From NCBI GenBank assembly GCA_947258385.1, contig CAMYII010000030.1, positions 1 to 55,552 on the forward strand: DNA of 55,552 bases, written 5' to 3'. Both the position numbers and the translations under genes were made by a program. This DNA comes from Acidiferrobacterales bacterium (GTDB lineage Bacteria; Pseudomonadota; Gammaproteobacteria; Acidiferrobacterales; SZUA-150). Below, one piece after another: positions 1 to 8,636 of this stretch; within the stretch, counting starts at the first letter, position 1, and every line of letters starts with the position of its first letter. Below the pieces are notes generated by a model. The model saw only the letters and a program-made list of their open reading frames with translations, was not told the DNA's origin and did no database searches.

Positions 1-135
1 ATGGTCTATAATACGTATAAGCAGACGTTTCCTCCTGTATTCTTTGCGGCACGATTAGGTCATGGGCAGGATGCGACCTTGCTGGAATTTGAAGACAGTG
101 CGGCCATACAGGCTGCACCAAAAGTCTCCTTCTAG
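1..135 (+). CDS. lemA: LemA family protein, C-terminal fragment
   Basis: The window opens inside this gene; 44 residues remain, reading YNTYKQTFPPVFFAARLG and ending APKVSF before a TAG stop. The YN-Y---FP--FFA pattern followed by an acidic stretch and a terminal APKVSF is the usual C-terminus of LemA, a membrane-anchored helical protein of unclear function. The next gene, 27 bases downstream on the same strand, is an M48 membrane protease; lemA and an HtpX-like protease are commonly adjacent, which supports the call. The first codon in the window happens to be ATG, but the true start lies upstream. Identification rests on the tail and the neighbour only. Confidence 0.8.
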   Translation: MVYNTYKQTFPPVFFAARLGHGQDATLLEFEDSAAIQAAPKVSF

Positions 136-162
136 TCACTGCTGTTTATTCTGAAGGTCGAA

Positions 163-2103
163 ATGAATTTCTTTGAATCACAAGACCGTGTCCGTAAAAA
201 CACGTTCCAGCTGGTCTTCCTGTTTACGCTGGCTGTGGTCAGCTTAATCATCATGACCAATCTGCTGGTCATGGTAGTGTTCGGTTATTTCAATAGCGAA
301 CAAATGCAAGACGGCGGGGCATTACTCCAGCAAATGGATTGGCAGACATTTGCCGCTGTCAGTGCGGGTGTCGGTGTCGTGGTACTGGTGGGCAGTCTCT
401 ACAAGATCATGGCCTTATCGGCTGGTGGCAAGGTGGTTGCTGAATCGCTGGGTGGGCAATTGATCCCGCAAAATACTAAAGACCTGAATCAGCGCAAACT
501 GTTGAACGTGGTGGAGGAAATGGCCATCGCTTCCGGCACCCCGGCACCGCCCGTTTATCTGCTCGCGGAGGAACCGGGTGTTAATGCTTTTGCGGCTGGT
601 TTCTCGCCACGCGATGCCGTCATTGGGGTGACCCAGGGGACGATCGAACATTTAAGTCGTGATCAACTGCAAGGCGTCATTGCCCATGAGTTCAGCCATA
701 TATTTAATGGCGATATGCGGCTCAACATCCGCTTAATGGGCGTGCTGAATGGCATCCTGATTATCGGTATTATTGGCTACTATATTTTGTATTCCGCTTC
801 TTATTCGAGGCGCGGGCGGAGTAGTGATAAAGGCGCGGGCGGAATACTGGCGTTGGCTATTGGGCTCATGGTCATCGGCTTTGCCGGTACCTTTTTCGGT
901 GGCCTGATCAAAGCCGCGGTGAGCCGGCAACGGGAATACCTGGCGGATGCCTCGGCGGTCCAGTTCACCCGCAACCCGGACGGGATTGCGGGCGCATTGA
1001 AGAGAATCGGCGGACTCGAGTTTGGTTCAAAAGTGGAAAATCCCGGCGCACCCGAAGTCAGCCATGCCTTTTTTGCCCAGGGTATTTCGGGTTTTATGCA
1101 ATCATTGTCCGCCACGCACCCGCCGCTGGCCAAGCGCATCCTGCGTATCGATCCCCATTGGAACGGCAAATTTGATTCTTCCGACAAGCCCGACTCACCC
1201 CGGGATGAGGATGAGGCCGGTAAAAAAGAAACCATGACGCGCGAAGCGCTTACCAAAAAGGTCGCCGCTGTTGTCACCGGCGCCGCGATGGCCGATGTCG
1301 CCAATGCCATTGATCAAATCGGTAACCCCAAACCGGAAACAATTAATCATGCCCGCTCGCTGATAGCAGAGTTGCCCATAGTCATTAAAGAGGCTGCCCG
1401 TGAGCCCTACGGCGCTCGCGCCGTTATTTATTCCCTGGTGCTTGATCCGGGGCAGGAGGTTCGTGGCAGGCAATTGGAGCATTTGCAGGAGTATGCCGAC
1501 CCGGATGTCTTCGTGTTAACGCACAAACTACTACCGGAGATGGATGGCTTGGATATTAAATACCGTTTGCCGATAATTGATATCGCCATACCGGCACTAA
1601 AACAGTTATCACTCGATCAGTACCAGGCTTTCAGAGACAACCTGATCGCATTGATTGAAATGGATTCCAGGGTCGACCTGCTGGAATGGTCGTTACAGAA
1701 AATTCTGTTTAACCATCTGGATGGGCAGTTCTTCAAGCTGGCGCGCACGAAAACGCGCTATTCCCATGCCGGGCAGCTCAAGAAAGAAATTGAGCTGATC
1801 CTCTCGGTAATGGCCTATGCCGGTCATCAGGATCAAAATGATATTGAAGAAGCATTTAGTGCAGCAACAAAAACGCTGGAATTCAACGGGCTTCAATTAG
1901 TGGCAAAAAATGAAATCAGTCTTTCAGGACTGGATAGTTCCCTGCAAAAACTGGAAAAGCTGAAACCCCTGACCAAACCGCAACTCCTGAAGGCCTGTGC
2001 CGCCAGTGTCGTACATGACCAGAAAATATCTCCTGTTGAAGTCGAACTATTGCGCGCCTTTTCGGATGTCCTCGATTGTCCCATGCCGCCGATCATCCCG
2101 TAG
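163..2103 (+). CDS. M48 family zinc metalloprotease (HtpX-like, LemA-associated)
   Basis: A 646-residue membrane-embedded metalloprotease. Two hydrophobic segments lie near residues 15-40 and 62-85. The zinc motif is HEFSH in GVIAHEFSHIFNGD near residue 175, and two more membrane segments follow (about 193-210 and 225-250). The second zinc-ligand region is REYLADASAVQF, with the glutamate in the usual place. About 330 residues follow the protease core, far more than the roughly 290-residue total of classic HtpX; this long cytosolic-looking helical extension is seen in the LemA-linked M48 group. It probably takes part in inner-membrane protein quality control, which is family inference. It follows lemA by 27 bases, so the two are probably co-transcribed. 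Confidence 0.88.
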   Translation: MNFFESQDRVRKNTFQLVFLFTLAVVSLIIMTNLLVMVVFGYFNSEQMQDGGALLQQMDWQTFAAVSAGVGVVVLVGSLYKIMALSAGGKVVAESLGGQLIPQNTKDLNQRKLLNVVEEMAIASGTPAPPVYLLAEEPGVNAFAAGFSPRDAVIGVTQGTIEHLSRDQLQGVIAHEFSHIFNGDMRLNIRLMGVLNGILIIGIIGYYILYSASYSRRGRSSDKGAGGILALAIGLMVIGFAGTFFGGLIKAAVSRQREYLADASAVQFTRNPDGIAGALKRIGGLEFGSKVENPGAPEVSHAFFAQGISGFMQSLSATHPPLAKRILRIDPHWNGKFDSSDKPDSPRDEDEAGKKETMTREALTKKVAAVVTGAAMADVANAIDQIGNPKPETINHARSLIAELPIVIKEAAREPYGARAVIYSLVLDPGQEVRGRQLEHLQEYADPDVFVLTHKLLPEMDGLDIKYRLPIIDIAIPALKQLSLDQYQAFRDNLIALIEMDSRVDLLEWSLQKILFNHLDGQFFKLARTKTRYSHAGQLKKEIELILSVMAYAGHQDQNDIEEAFSAATKTLEFNGLQLVAKNEISLSGLDSSLQKLEKLKPLTKPQLLKACAASVVHDQKISPVEVELLRAFSDVLDCPMPPIIP

Positions 2104-2132
2104 CCCGCATCCGGCAAGACAGCAGGAATGTT

Positions 2133-2192
2133 TTTGAGCACGAACTGGTACGCGGCAATCCGCCAGCCGAAAGATTGCAATCGTTCGCCTGA
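2133..2192 (+). pseudogene. Fossil fragment resembling the middle of glgX
   Basis: The 22 bases at 2133-2154 are identical to 4789-4810 inside glgX and sit in the same reading phase, giving FEHELVR in both places. Reading on gives GNPPAERLQSF then a stop, against DNLLSGERLRNYW in glgX. A fragment this short has no function. It looks like the remnant of a second debranching-enzyme copy or a mis-joined duplication between the M48 gene and the DUF998 gene. Confidence 0.4.
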
Positions 2193-2240
2193 ATCCAAAA
2201 GGCTGTCAGTGAGTCCGTCAATTTTGGAGTTGTTTCGAAC

Positions 2241-2864
2241 ATGAGAAGCGCGCATGCTTTTCCAAGGCCGGTGCGGCGTTATGGGTTGCTGGGTCTGTTC
2301 GGCGTGTCGGTATTCGTAACATCGCTCATTCTTCTACACCTGACTGGAACTGAAATCGATTTAATGCGCGATTATGTCAGTAACCTGGCCAATGGACCGT
2401 ACGGTTGGGTCTTTGTTGGCGGCGCTCTCGTGCGTGGCTGCGGCAATCTGGCCCTGACCTTGGGCCTGCGCGGCGCGCTCCACCCGGGGCGGCTGCGTAC
2501 CTGGGCGGTCCTGCTCTTCGGCCTGGCCGCCGTGGGCATTTTGTTGGCGGCGCTGTTTCCCATTGATCCCCCCGGCCAGACCTTGAGCACAACGGGGCGC
2601 GTACACGGCACGGTCGTTGGTGCCACCTTTGTGCTCGAACTCGCCGCGCTGTTCGTTTTTTCGGTTGCATTTGGCCGTCACCGTCGCTGGTGCCGACAGC
2701 GGGCCGTCTCCCTGGTGTTGTCGGTGAGCGCGGCCGTAGCCCTGACGGCGTTTGTGCTTGCCATTCAGGTGGGCGTGGCGCCGGGTCTGGCGGAGCGTGC
2801 GGCTCTGGCGGTTTTCCTGGCCTGGGAGCTTTGGGCCAGTTTTCAACTGGTCCGGCCAGCGTAG
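2241..2864 (+). CDS. DUF998 family integral membrane protein
   Basis: A 207-residue protein with about six hydrophobic helices (residues 14-34, 55-75, 85-105, 122-145, 155-175, 185-203). The motif DLMRDYVSNLANGPYGWVF after the first helix and the FPIDPPGQTLSTTGRVHG loop are typical of DUF998 proteins. Function is unknown for the family, and nothing in the sequence suggests an enzyme active site. It starts 137 bases after the M48 gene, with a fossil glgX-like fragment between. Downstream lies a decayed UbiB-like gene on the opposite strand. Family assignment is fairly secure; role unknown. Confidence 0.75.
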   Translation: MRSAHAFPRPVRRYGLLGLFGVSVFVTSLILLHLTGTEIDLMRDYVSNLANGPYGWVFVGGALVRGCGNLALTLGLRGALHPGRLRTWAVLLFGLAAVGILLAALFPIDPPGQTLSTTGRVHGTVVGATFVLELAALFVFSVAFGRHRRWCRQRAVSLVLSVSAAVALTAFVLAIQVGVAPGLAERAALAVFLAWELWASFQLVRPA

Positions 2865-2948
2865 CTGCGCTGCTGCAGTGGGCGCCGGTGAGCGTCCCGT
2901 TTCGGTGTGTTAATTGACCGGCACGGTTGCTGGATGAGCAATGCGGGC

Positions 2949-3595
2949 TTAAAGACGCCCGGAACGGGAGATGCCCAACAGCAGTCGCAGTGTGACCCAC
3001 ACGGCCAGCACCAATCCGATGAGGGCGGGCCGCCAGTGGCATGCCCGCAAGCCGGATGCCGGAATCCAACGGCATCAGCAGGGCGCTCGCGATGTACAGG
3101 CCCAGCGCCAGCAACGCCAGACTCAATCGGTTGCTGCTGCGATCCAGGTGTTGCTCAAGCTCCCGGAAGCCACGGTGGTGAAGCCGTATTTCCAGACCCT
3201 GTTGCCGTAACTGCCGCATCCACTTGCCCAGTGAGTCCGGCAGATCCTGCATGACGATGCCGGCCTCGTAAAAAGCCGCGAACAGCTCGGCCGGCGGGGC
3301 GCCCAGCGCCCGGGTTAGCTCGCGTATGGCGAGTTCGGCTGGAAACGGCGCGACCCGCTCCTGCAGCCCTTCCAGCGCCTTGACGTACTCGTCGGGCAAC
3401 AAATCGCGCCGCAGGCCATTACCCACCGAGCTTGACGAAGGTCGTCCCCAGTCGTTCCAGCAGCCGGCTCAGGCGCTTCGCGGGGTGCTCGGCGGGACGC
3501 AGCAGGTGCAACCGTGCCACTAGCAGCCAAGCCGCGTAGCCCCACAGGGCGCTACTGATCCGGAAGAATCTGAAAATCCCCCTATTTCCGCCCAT
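2949..3595 (-). pseudogene. AarF/UbiB-like kinase gene, kinase core deleted and frameshifted
   Basis: Read on the minus strand, the N-terminus (FRFFRISSALWGYAAWLLVAR, then LERLGTTFVKLG) matches the start of ABC1/UbiB proteins. After a frameshift near 3420 the next frame continues RRDLLPDEYVKALEGLQERV, the characteristic follow-on. After LFAAFYEAG the sequence jumps to the extreme C-terminus (MRQLRQQGLEIRLHHRGF, DRSSNRLSLALLALGLYIAS), so the roughly 350-residue catalytic core is missing. A second frameshift near 3030 restores the membrane tail ending SRSGRL at 2949. Intact members are about 550 residues and serve ubiquinone biosynthesis; this copy cannot be active. The ATG at 3595 is the best start. 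Confidence 0.8.
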
Positions 3596-3661
3596 TTTTT
3601 CAGTCAGCGCCAGAGTATATCGGCGCGTAGACACCAAGAGAATGTTTAGATGCCAGCCTGC

Positions 3662-3692
3662 TTGACCTGTGCTCAGGTAACAGGGGTTAGAA
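3662..3692 (+). promoter_or_regulatory. MerR-type promoter, site 1 (CCTGT-N9-ACAGG)
   Basis: TTGACC at 3662-3667, then exactly 19 bases, then TTAGAA at 3687-3692. A dyad CCTGT-N9-ACAGG fills the spacer. A 19-base spacer with a dyad is the hallmark of MerR-controlled promoters. It points at the PilZ gene starting at 3735, with a predicted leader of about 36 bases. The same arrangement recurs at 12406, 37205, 39004 and 41462. Confidence 0.6.
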
Positions 3693-3734
3693 TTTTCAAA
3701 TAGCCTTAGATCGAGTCTACGAGGAACAGGAGCC

Positions 3735-4082
3735 ATGGAGCATCGCTGTGCGCAACGCCAAGTGCTTGAGCTGCATGTGTTGCTGAGCGGCCCGCGGCTC
3801 GTGCCGCAGCCCGCCAAAACCCGCAATATCAGTGTCGGCGGTTTGTTCGTTGAAACCGCACAGGGTGCCCTGCCGACCGGAACCGTGGTGACCGTCGCTG
3901 TGCCGCTAGGCAACGCCGGCGCGCGGCGCCACTTAGGCCTGGAGGCGCTGGTGGTGCACAGCAGCACGGCGGGCGCCGGCCTGATGTTTTGCGCGCCTGC
4001 GCGTGCGGATCTGCTGGCCGCTATCTTGACCGAACTGCGCGAACCCCCGAGATTGGCCGGCGCGTACCGGTGTCGGCATTAA
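3735..4082 (+). CDS. PilZ domain protein
   Basis: A 115-residue single-domain protein. The c-di-GMP signature is visible as RCAQR (RxxxR) at residues 4-8 and NISVGGLFVE (DxSxxG type, with Asn for Asp) near residues 32-41; a typical barrel end follows as ALVVHSSTAGAGLMF. PilZ proteins bind c-di-GMP and pass the signal to a partner. Here the next gene, 34 bases downstream on the same strand, is glgX, which suggests but does not prove a link between c-di-GMP and glycogen. AGGAG lies just before the ATG. A MerR-type promoter-like element sits at 3662-3692. An HD-GYP protein elsewhere in the window (35792) could degrade the same messenger. Confidence 0.78.
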   Translation: MEHRCAQRQVLELHVLLSGPRLVPQPAKTRNISVGGLFVETAQGALPTGTVVTVAVPLGNAGARRHLGLEALVVHSSTAGAGLMFCAPARADLLAAILTELREPPRLAGAYRCRH

Positions 4083-4116
4083 CAGGGTCCAATGAACGAG
4101 TCGCGCGGCACATCGC

Positions 4117-6237
4117 ATGGCTGACACCGCTGCCAATTTGAGCGCACCCGTGATCCGGGCGGGTGTGCCGTTGCCGTTGGGCGCTTACGAACGCTGCGGC
4201 GGGATGAATCTGGCAATCTTCAGCCGCCATGCGACGCAGGTGAGTCTATTGTTGTTCGATGCACCGTCGGCCGAGGTGCCCTGCCGAACCATCGAACTGG
4301 ACCCGGCGTGGCATCGCACCGGCGACATCTGGCATGTCTGGATTGAGGGCCTCGGCCAAGGCGTGATCTATGCGTGGCGCATGGACGGCCCGTACCAGCC
4401 GGAGCAGGGGCATCGCTATAACCGTCACAAGGTCCTGCTCGATCCCTATGCCGCGGCACTGGTGGGGACGGACTGCTGGGATTTCGCCTGCGCGTGCGGT
4501 TTTGATGCGGTGTCGCCGGCGCGGGATCTGTCCTTTTCGAGTGAGGATGACACCCGGTGGCAGGCCAAGTGTTTGGTGAGCGACGGCGCCTTCGACTGGC
4601 AGGGCGACCGCCGGCCCCGTCTCGCCTGGGCCGATACGGTGATCTACGAGACCCACGTGCGCGGTCTCACCGTGCATCCGTCCGCCGCGGTGGAGCATCC
4701 CGGCACCTTTCCGGGTCTCATCGAGAAGATCCCTTATTTTAAAGAACTGGGCATTACCGCCGTCGAGCTGATGCCGGTGCAGGAGTTCTTTGAGCACGAA
4801 CTGGTACGCGATAATCTGCTCAGCGGTGAGCGCCTGCGAAACTATTGGGGTTACAGCACGGTGGCGTTCTTCGCCCCCAAGGAAAGCTATTCCAGCCGCC
4901 GCCAGCGGGGATGTCAGCTGAGTGAGTTCAAGACCATGGTCAGGGCGCTGCATCAGGCCGGTATCGAGGTGATCCTTGATATCGTGTTCAACCACACCGC
5001 GGAGGGCAACGAGAGCGGGCCGACGCTCAACTTCCGTGGATTGGACAACTGTATCTACTACCTGCTCGAGGACGACCGGCGTCACTATAATAACTACTCC
5101 GGTACCGGCAACACCCTGAATTGCAACCACCCCGTGGTGCGCGACTATATCCTGGACTGCCTGCGCCACTGGGTCATGGCGATGCATGTGGATGGCTTCC
5201 GTTTCGACTTGGCCTCGGTGCTGGGCCGCGACGCGCAGGGCAATCTGCTGGCCAACCCGCCCTTGCTCGAGCGTATCGCCGAGGATCCGGTGCTACGTGA
5301 CGCCAAGCTGATTGCCGAGGCCTGGGATGCGGGCGGTGCCTACCAGGTGGGCAGCTTTCCGGGGCAACGCTGGTCGGAGTGGAACGGGCGCTTCCGCGAT
5401 GACGTGCGCCGCTTCTGGCGCGGCGATGCCGGCCTGGCAGGGGCGCTGGCCAGTCGCATCGCCGGCAGCGCCGATATCTATCAGCACGGCGGCAAGCAGC
5501 CGGTGAACAGCATCAACTTCATCACCTGTCACGACGGTTTTACCCTGAACGACCTGGTCAGTTACCGGGACAAGCACAACGAGGCCAATAGTGAAGGCAA
5601 TGCCGACGGTGGTAACGACAACTACAGTGACAACTACGGCATTGAAGGAGCCACCGACGATCCGGCCATCGAGACGGTGCGCCTGCGCCAGATCAAGAAT
5701 TTCATTGCGACCCTGTTCATTTCCCGCGGCGTGCCCATGCTGCTCGGCGGCGACGAGTTTCGCCGCAGCCAGGGCGGTAATAACAATGCCTATTGCCAGG
5801 ACAATGAAACGTCCTGGTTTGACTGGGGGCTCCTGCAAAAACATCAAGAGATATTTCGCTTCACCCGTGGGATGATTGCCCTGCGCAAGCGTCATGAAGT
5901 ACTTCGTCGTGAAACGTTCTACACGGATCTGGATATTCGATGGTTAAGTCCGGGAGGTAACATCCCCCAATGGGAGAGCTCGGATCCTACCTTCGGTTGC
6001 GTCATCGATGCGCCTGATAGTGTCGAGCCCGCGTTGTGCCTGTTGTTCAATGCGGGTCTGGACGCAGCGGATTTTACGCTTCCTGCGACATTAAACGGGC
6101 ACCCTTGGCGAATTGCTGTGGATACGGCTCAGCCGTCACCGCACGATATCAACGCCCCCGATGATGAGCCGTTACCGCCGGGGCAAGACCGGTATTGCTT
6201 GCAGAATCGTTCACTGGTGATCCTGGTTGGTGGGTAG
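4117..6237 (+). CDS. glgX: Glycogen debranching enzyme GlgX (GH13 isoamylase type)
   Basis: A 706-residue enzyme expected to hydrolyse alpha-1,6 branch linkages of glycogen or limit dextrin in the cytoplasm. An N-terminal CBM48-like domain (LPLGAYERCGGMNLAIFSRH onward) precedes the GH13 barrel. The four GH13 regions are visible: DIVFNHT, GFRFDLASVLGRD with the nucleophile Asp, IAEAWD with the acid/base Glu, and FITCHDGFTLNDLVSY. The length is usual for GlgX. No clear ribosome-binding site precedes the ATG at 4117, so the start is the best in-frame choice. It follows the PilZ gene by 34 bases, likely in the same transcript. No other glycogen gene is nearby, apart from a 60-base glgX-like fossil at 2133. 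Confidence 0.93.
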   Translation: MADTAANLSAPVIRAGVPLPLGAYERCGGMNLAIFSRHATQVSLLLFDAPSAEVPCRTIELDPAWHRTGDIWHVWIEGLGQGVIYAWRMDGPYQPEQGHRYNRHKVLLDPYAAALVGTDCWDFACACGFDAVSPARDLSFSSEDDTRWQAKCLVSDGAFDWQGDRRPRLAWADTVIYETHVRGLTVHPSAAVEHPGTFPGLIEKIPYFKELGITAVELMPVQEFFEHELVRDNLLSGERLRNYWGYSTVAFFAPKESYSSRRQRGCQLSEFKTMVRALHQAGIEVILDIVFNHTAEGNESGPTLNFRGLDNCIYYLLEDDRRHYNNYSGTGNTLNCNHPVVRDYILDCLRHWVMAMHVDGFRFDLASVLGRDAQGNLLANPPLLERIAEDPVLRDAKLIAEAWDAGGAYQVGSFPGQRWSEWNGRFRDDVRRFWRGDAGLAGALASRIAGSADIYQHGGKQPVNSINFITCHDGFTLNDLVSYRDKHNEANSEGNADGGNDNYSDNYGIEGATDDPAIETVRLRQIKNFIATLFISRGVPMLLGGDEFRRSQGGNNNAYCQDNETSWFDWGLLQKHQEIFRFTRGMIALRKRHEVLRRETFYTDLDIRWLSPGGNIPQWESSDPTFGCVIDAPDSVEPALCLLFNAGLDAADFTLPATLNGHPWRIAVDTAQPSPHDINAPDDEPLPPGQDRYCLQNRSLVILVGG

Positions 6238-6253
6238 GCGTATTACGGTTGTA

Positions 6254-6282
6254 ACTGTGTGCCCCCGGTCTACGCGCACAGT
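6254..6282. terminator. Hairpin between convergent glgX and cusS
   Basis: ACTGTGTGC pairs with GCGCACAGT around an 11-base loop (one G-T pair). It sits in the 52-base gap between two convergent genes, where a bidirectional terminator would be expected. There is no U-run on either strand, so this is weak. Confidence 0.3.
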
Positions 6283-6289
6283 ACCCGAT

Positions 6290-7690
6290 TCAAGACGCTG
6301 AGCCGGGTGGATTGGGCAAGGTTATACGAAACCGCGTGAAGCCTCCCCTAGAGGTAACTTCGATCTTGCCACCATGGGTGTCGATGATGGACTTGACGAT
6401 GGCCAGGCCCAACCCGGCACCGCTTTCCTGCCGCGACGGATCGACGCGATAAAAACGATCAAACAGCTTTTGAAAATGCTGGGGGGCAATATCAGAGCCG
6501 GGATTCTTCATCTCGATATATATCTCGCCGTTTTTAACTTGATCGAGCCGTACCCACACTGTACCGCCCGCTGGCGTATGTCGGATGGCATTAGCGAGAA
6601 GGTTGTTCAATGCGCGTCGCAGCATCAACCGGTCACCGGATGCTTTGGCGTCACCCTCGAGCGTGAGTATGACGCCGCGTTCTTCCGCCCATGCCTCGTA
6701 ATAGTCGAAGAGGGTGCGTACTTCACCGGCCAGGTCCACTTCAGCATTGTTTGGTTTGCAAAGACCATGGTCCGCCTGCGCCAGAAACAGCATGTCACCG
6801 ATCATCTGGGCCATGCGTTCGTATTCTTCGATGTTTGAGTAGAGAATTTCGCGGTACTCGTCGAGGCTGCGTGTCTGGGACAGGGCCACCTGGGTCTGGG
6901 TCATCAGGCTGGTCACGGGCGTGCGCAATTCGTGAGCGATATCAGCGGAAAAATTCGAGAGCCGGAGAAAGGCTTCTTCCATGCGTCCGAGCATCTCGTT
7001 GAACGAGACGGCGAGATCGGTGAGTTCCCTGGGAACGGTATCGGGAGAAAGGCGTGTGTTCAATTCGTTTGCACTGATCCGGCGGATCTGAGCGATAATG
7101 TTATGCAGGGGGGCATGTCCTTGTCGCACCGCGACCCAGCCCATGAGGCTCGTGATGGCCATACCGCTGGCGATCATGAGCCACAAGGTGTAGCGAAAAC
7201 CATCGAGGAACCGCAGGTGATAATCGATGGGTACCGCAACTGCGATGGTGTAAGCCCGACCGGTTGACGGTCTGTTGTCGCGCAGATGCCGGGTAAGCAC
7301 GCGAAAGGTATGACGTCCATCACTCCAGCTGCGTGCCAAACCATCGTCTGCGTTCCTGGCTGACATAAGCGCGAGCTCGGACAAGTCCGGGCCGGGGCTG
7401 GTATATATCGTTCGTCCGCTCGGATCAGTGATATGCAGTGAGGCACCGTGATGCCCGACCAGAATGTCGTCAAATCTGCGCTCGAGAGACGCAAGATCGC
7501 CTCTGGATAAATCGGCGAATAATGCCTTTTCCACGGCCTGGGCAACGACTTCAAGTTCGCTGACATCTTCCGCGGCAAAATGGCGTTTGATCGAGTCTTC
7601 GATAAACCAGCCGAATACGGAGAACACCACAGCAGCCGCGACGCCGAAGAGCAGGCTGAGACGCAGCGTGAGTGAAGCAGGGCGCCGCAT
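6290..7690 (-). CDS. cusS: Heavy-metal sensor histidine kinase (CusS/CopS type)
   Basis: A 466-residue inner-membrane sensor kinase. Transmembrane helices lie near residues 7-27 and 165-185, enclosing a periplasmic sensor loop of about 135 residues. A HAMP segment follows (ISANELNTRLSPDTVPREL), then the phospho-acceptor His in FSADIAHELRTPVTSL, and the N, G1 and G2 boxes (ALNNLLANAIRHT, GAGLGLAIVKSI). This is the layout of the CusS/CopS/PcoS copper-silver sensors. ATG at 7690 lies 7 bases after the regulator stop codon; an alternative ATG at 7708 would overlap the regulator. It is co-transcribed with cusR, and the divergent copA operon is the probable target. Naming it CusS rather than CopS is by family only. 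Confidence 0.87.
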   Translation of the reverse strand: MRRPASLTLRLSLLFGVAAAVVFSVFGWFIEDSIKRHFAAEDVSELEVVAQAVEKALFADLSRGDLASLERRFDDILVGHHGASLHITDPSGRTIYTSPGPDLSELALMSARNADDGLARSWSDGRHTFRVLTRHLRDNRPSTGRAYTIAVAVPIDYHLRFLDGFRYTLWLMIASGMAITSLMGWVAVRQGHAPLHNIIAQIRRISANELNTRLSPDTVPRELTDLAVSFNEMLGRMEEAFLRLSNFSADIAHELRTPVTSLMTQTQVALSQTRSLDEYREILYSNIEEYERMAQMIGDMLFLAQADHGLCKPNNAEVDLAGEVRTLFDYYEAWAEERGVILTLEGDAKASGDRLMLRRALNNLLANAIRHTPAGGTVWVRLDQVKNGEIYIEMKNPGSDIAPQHFQKLFDRFYRVDPSRQESGAGLGLAIVKSIIDTHGGKIEVTSRGGFTRFRITLPNPPGSAS

Positions 7691-7697
7691 TAGCGAT

Positions 7698-8381
7698 TTA
7701 GGCCTCATCCGGTGTATCAAGCATGTAACCCATGCCGCGCAGGGTATGAATGAGCTTGGGTTCGAAATCCTCGTCGATCTTGGCGCGGAGGCGACGGATG
7801 GCGACGTCGATGACGTTGGTGTCGCTGTCAAAGTTCATGTCCCAGACCTGAGAGGCGATCAGGGAGCGCGGCAGTACCTCGCCCCGACGCCGTATCATCA
7901 GTTCCAGCAACGCGAATTCCTTGGCGGTGAGCTGGATACGGTGACCTGCGCGCGTGACGCGACGGCGCATCAGGTCGAGTTCGAGATTGGCGACCTTGAG
8001 CGTTGTTTCGTTCGCCGGAGCAGCGCCGCGCCGCAGCAGGGTGCGCACCCGCGCCAGCAGCTCGGCAAAGGCAAACGGTTTGACCAGGTAATCGTCGGCA
8101 CCGAGTTCCAGCCCCTTGACGCGGTCGTCGACATTGTCGCGTGCGGTGAGAAACAGCACCGGGACATTCCGGCCCGCCTCGCGCAAAGACTTCAGGATTC
8201 GCCAGCCGTCGACATCGGGCAGCATGACATCGAGGATGAGCAGATCGTAAGCTTCGGTCATGGCCAGGTGATGCCCATCCAGTCCGTTACGGGCGAGGTC
8301 GACCACAAATCCGGCTTCGGTGAGCCCTTGCCGGAGGTAGTCACCAATCTTGCTTTCGTCTTCGACGATCAGAAGTTTCAT
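7698..8381 (-). CDS. cusR: Copper response regulator (CusR/CopR, OmpR family)
   Basis: A 227-residue two-domain regulator. The receiver domain shows the acidic pair in [11 protein letters not shown], the phospho-acceptor Asp in [15 protein letters not shown] and the conserved Lys in [17 protein letters not shown] winged-helix OmpR DNA-binding domain follows from about residue 125 ([42 protein letters not shown]). The N-terminus [20 protein letters not shown] is typical of CusR/CopR. It is divergent from copA, with a strong palindrome at 8506-8541 between them that would be its operator. The kinase gene follows immediately. Phosphorylated by the sensor, it should activate copA-copB and perhaps its own operon. 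Confidence 0.9.
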   Translation of the reverse strand: MKLLIVEDESKIGDYLRQGLTEAGFVVDLARNGLDGHHLAMTEAYDLLILDVMLPDVDGWRILKSLREAGRNVPVLFLTARDNVDDRVKGLELGADDYLVKPFAFAELLARVRTLLRRGAAPANETTLKVANLELDLMRRRVTRAGHRIQLTAKEFALLELMIRRRGEVLPRSLIASQVWDMNFDSDTNVIDVAIRRLRAKIDEDFEPKLIHTLRGMGYMLDTPDEA

Positions 8382-8505
8382 CTGTATTCCGCATCATGTG
8401 TTCCGGTATTGGGGGAAAGGCATCGAGTCCACCGACTGTATTTCATCAGTCGCGCGACTGTTGTGCATCCACCGTCATACTGCTCAAGGCTCGCTGGCAG
8501 GAAGA

Positions 8506-8541
8506 TGACAGAACCATTACAAAATTGTAATGGTTCTGTCA
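8506..8541. promoter_or_regulatory. Cop-box-like palindrome between cusR and copA
   Basis: Two perfect 17-base arms, TGACAGAACCATTACAA and its reverse complement, are separated by only AA. The core CATTACAA-AA-TTGTAATG resembles the binding sites of CopR/CusR-type regulators, though the arms are longer than the usual box. It lies 125 bases from the cusR start and 95 bases from the copA start, so it can serve both promoters. Confidence 0.72.
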
Positions 8542-8636
8542 CGCCTGAGAAAGGGGCCTGCTGCTATCTTTCGCTCCATCATGATATTGCTGATGAACAA
8601 GGCCGAACAAGTTTCTCGCTGGAGGATCAAGCCAAG

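Noticed and set aside
7464-8636. Long plus-strand open frame extending copA upstream by 391 codons
   Set aside because: It is the antisense of cusS and cusR; the twin-arginine signal and GGAGG place the real copA start at 8637.
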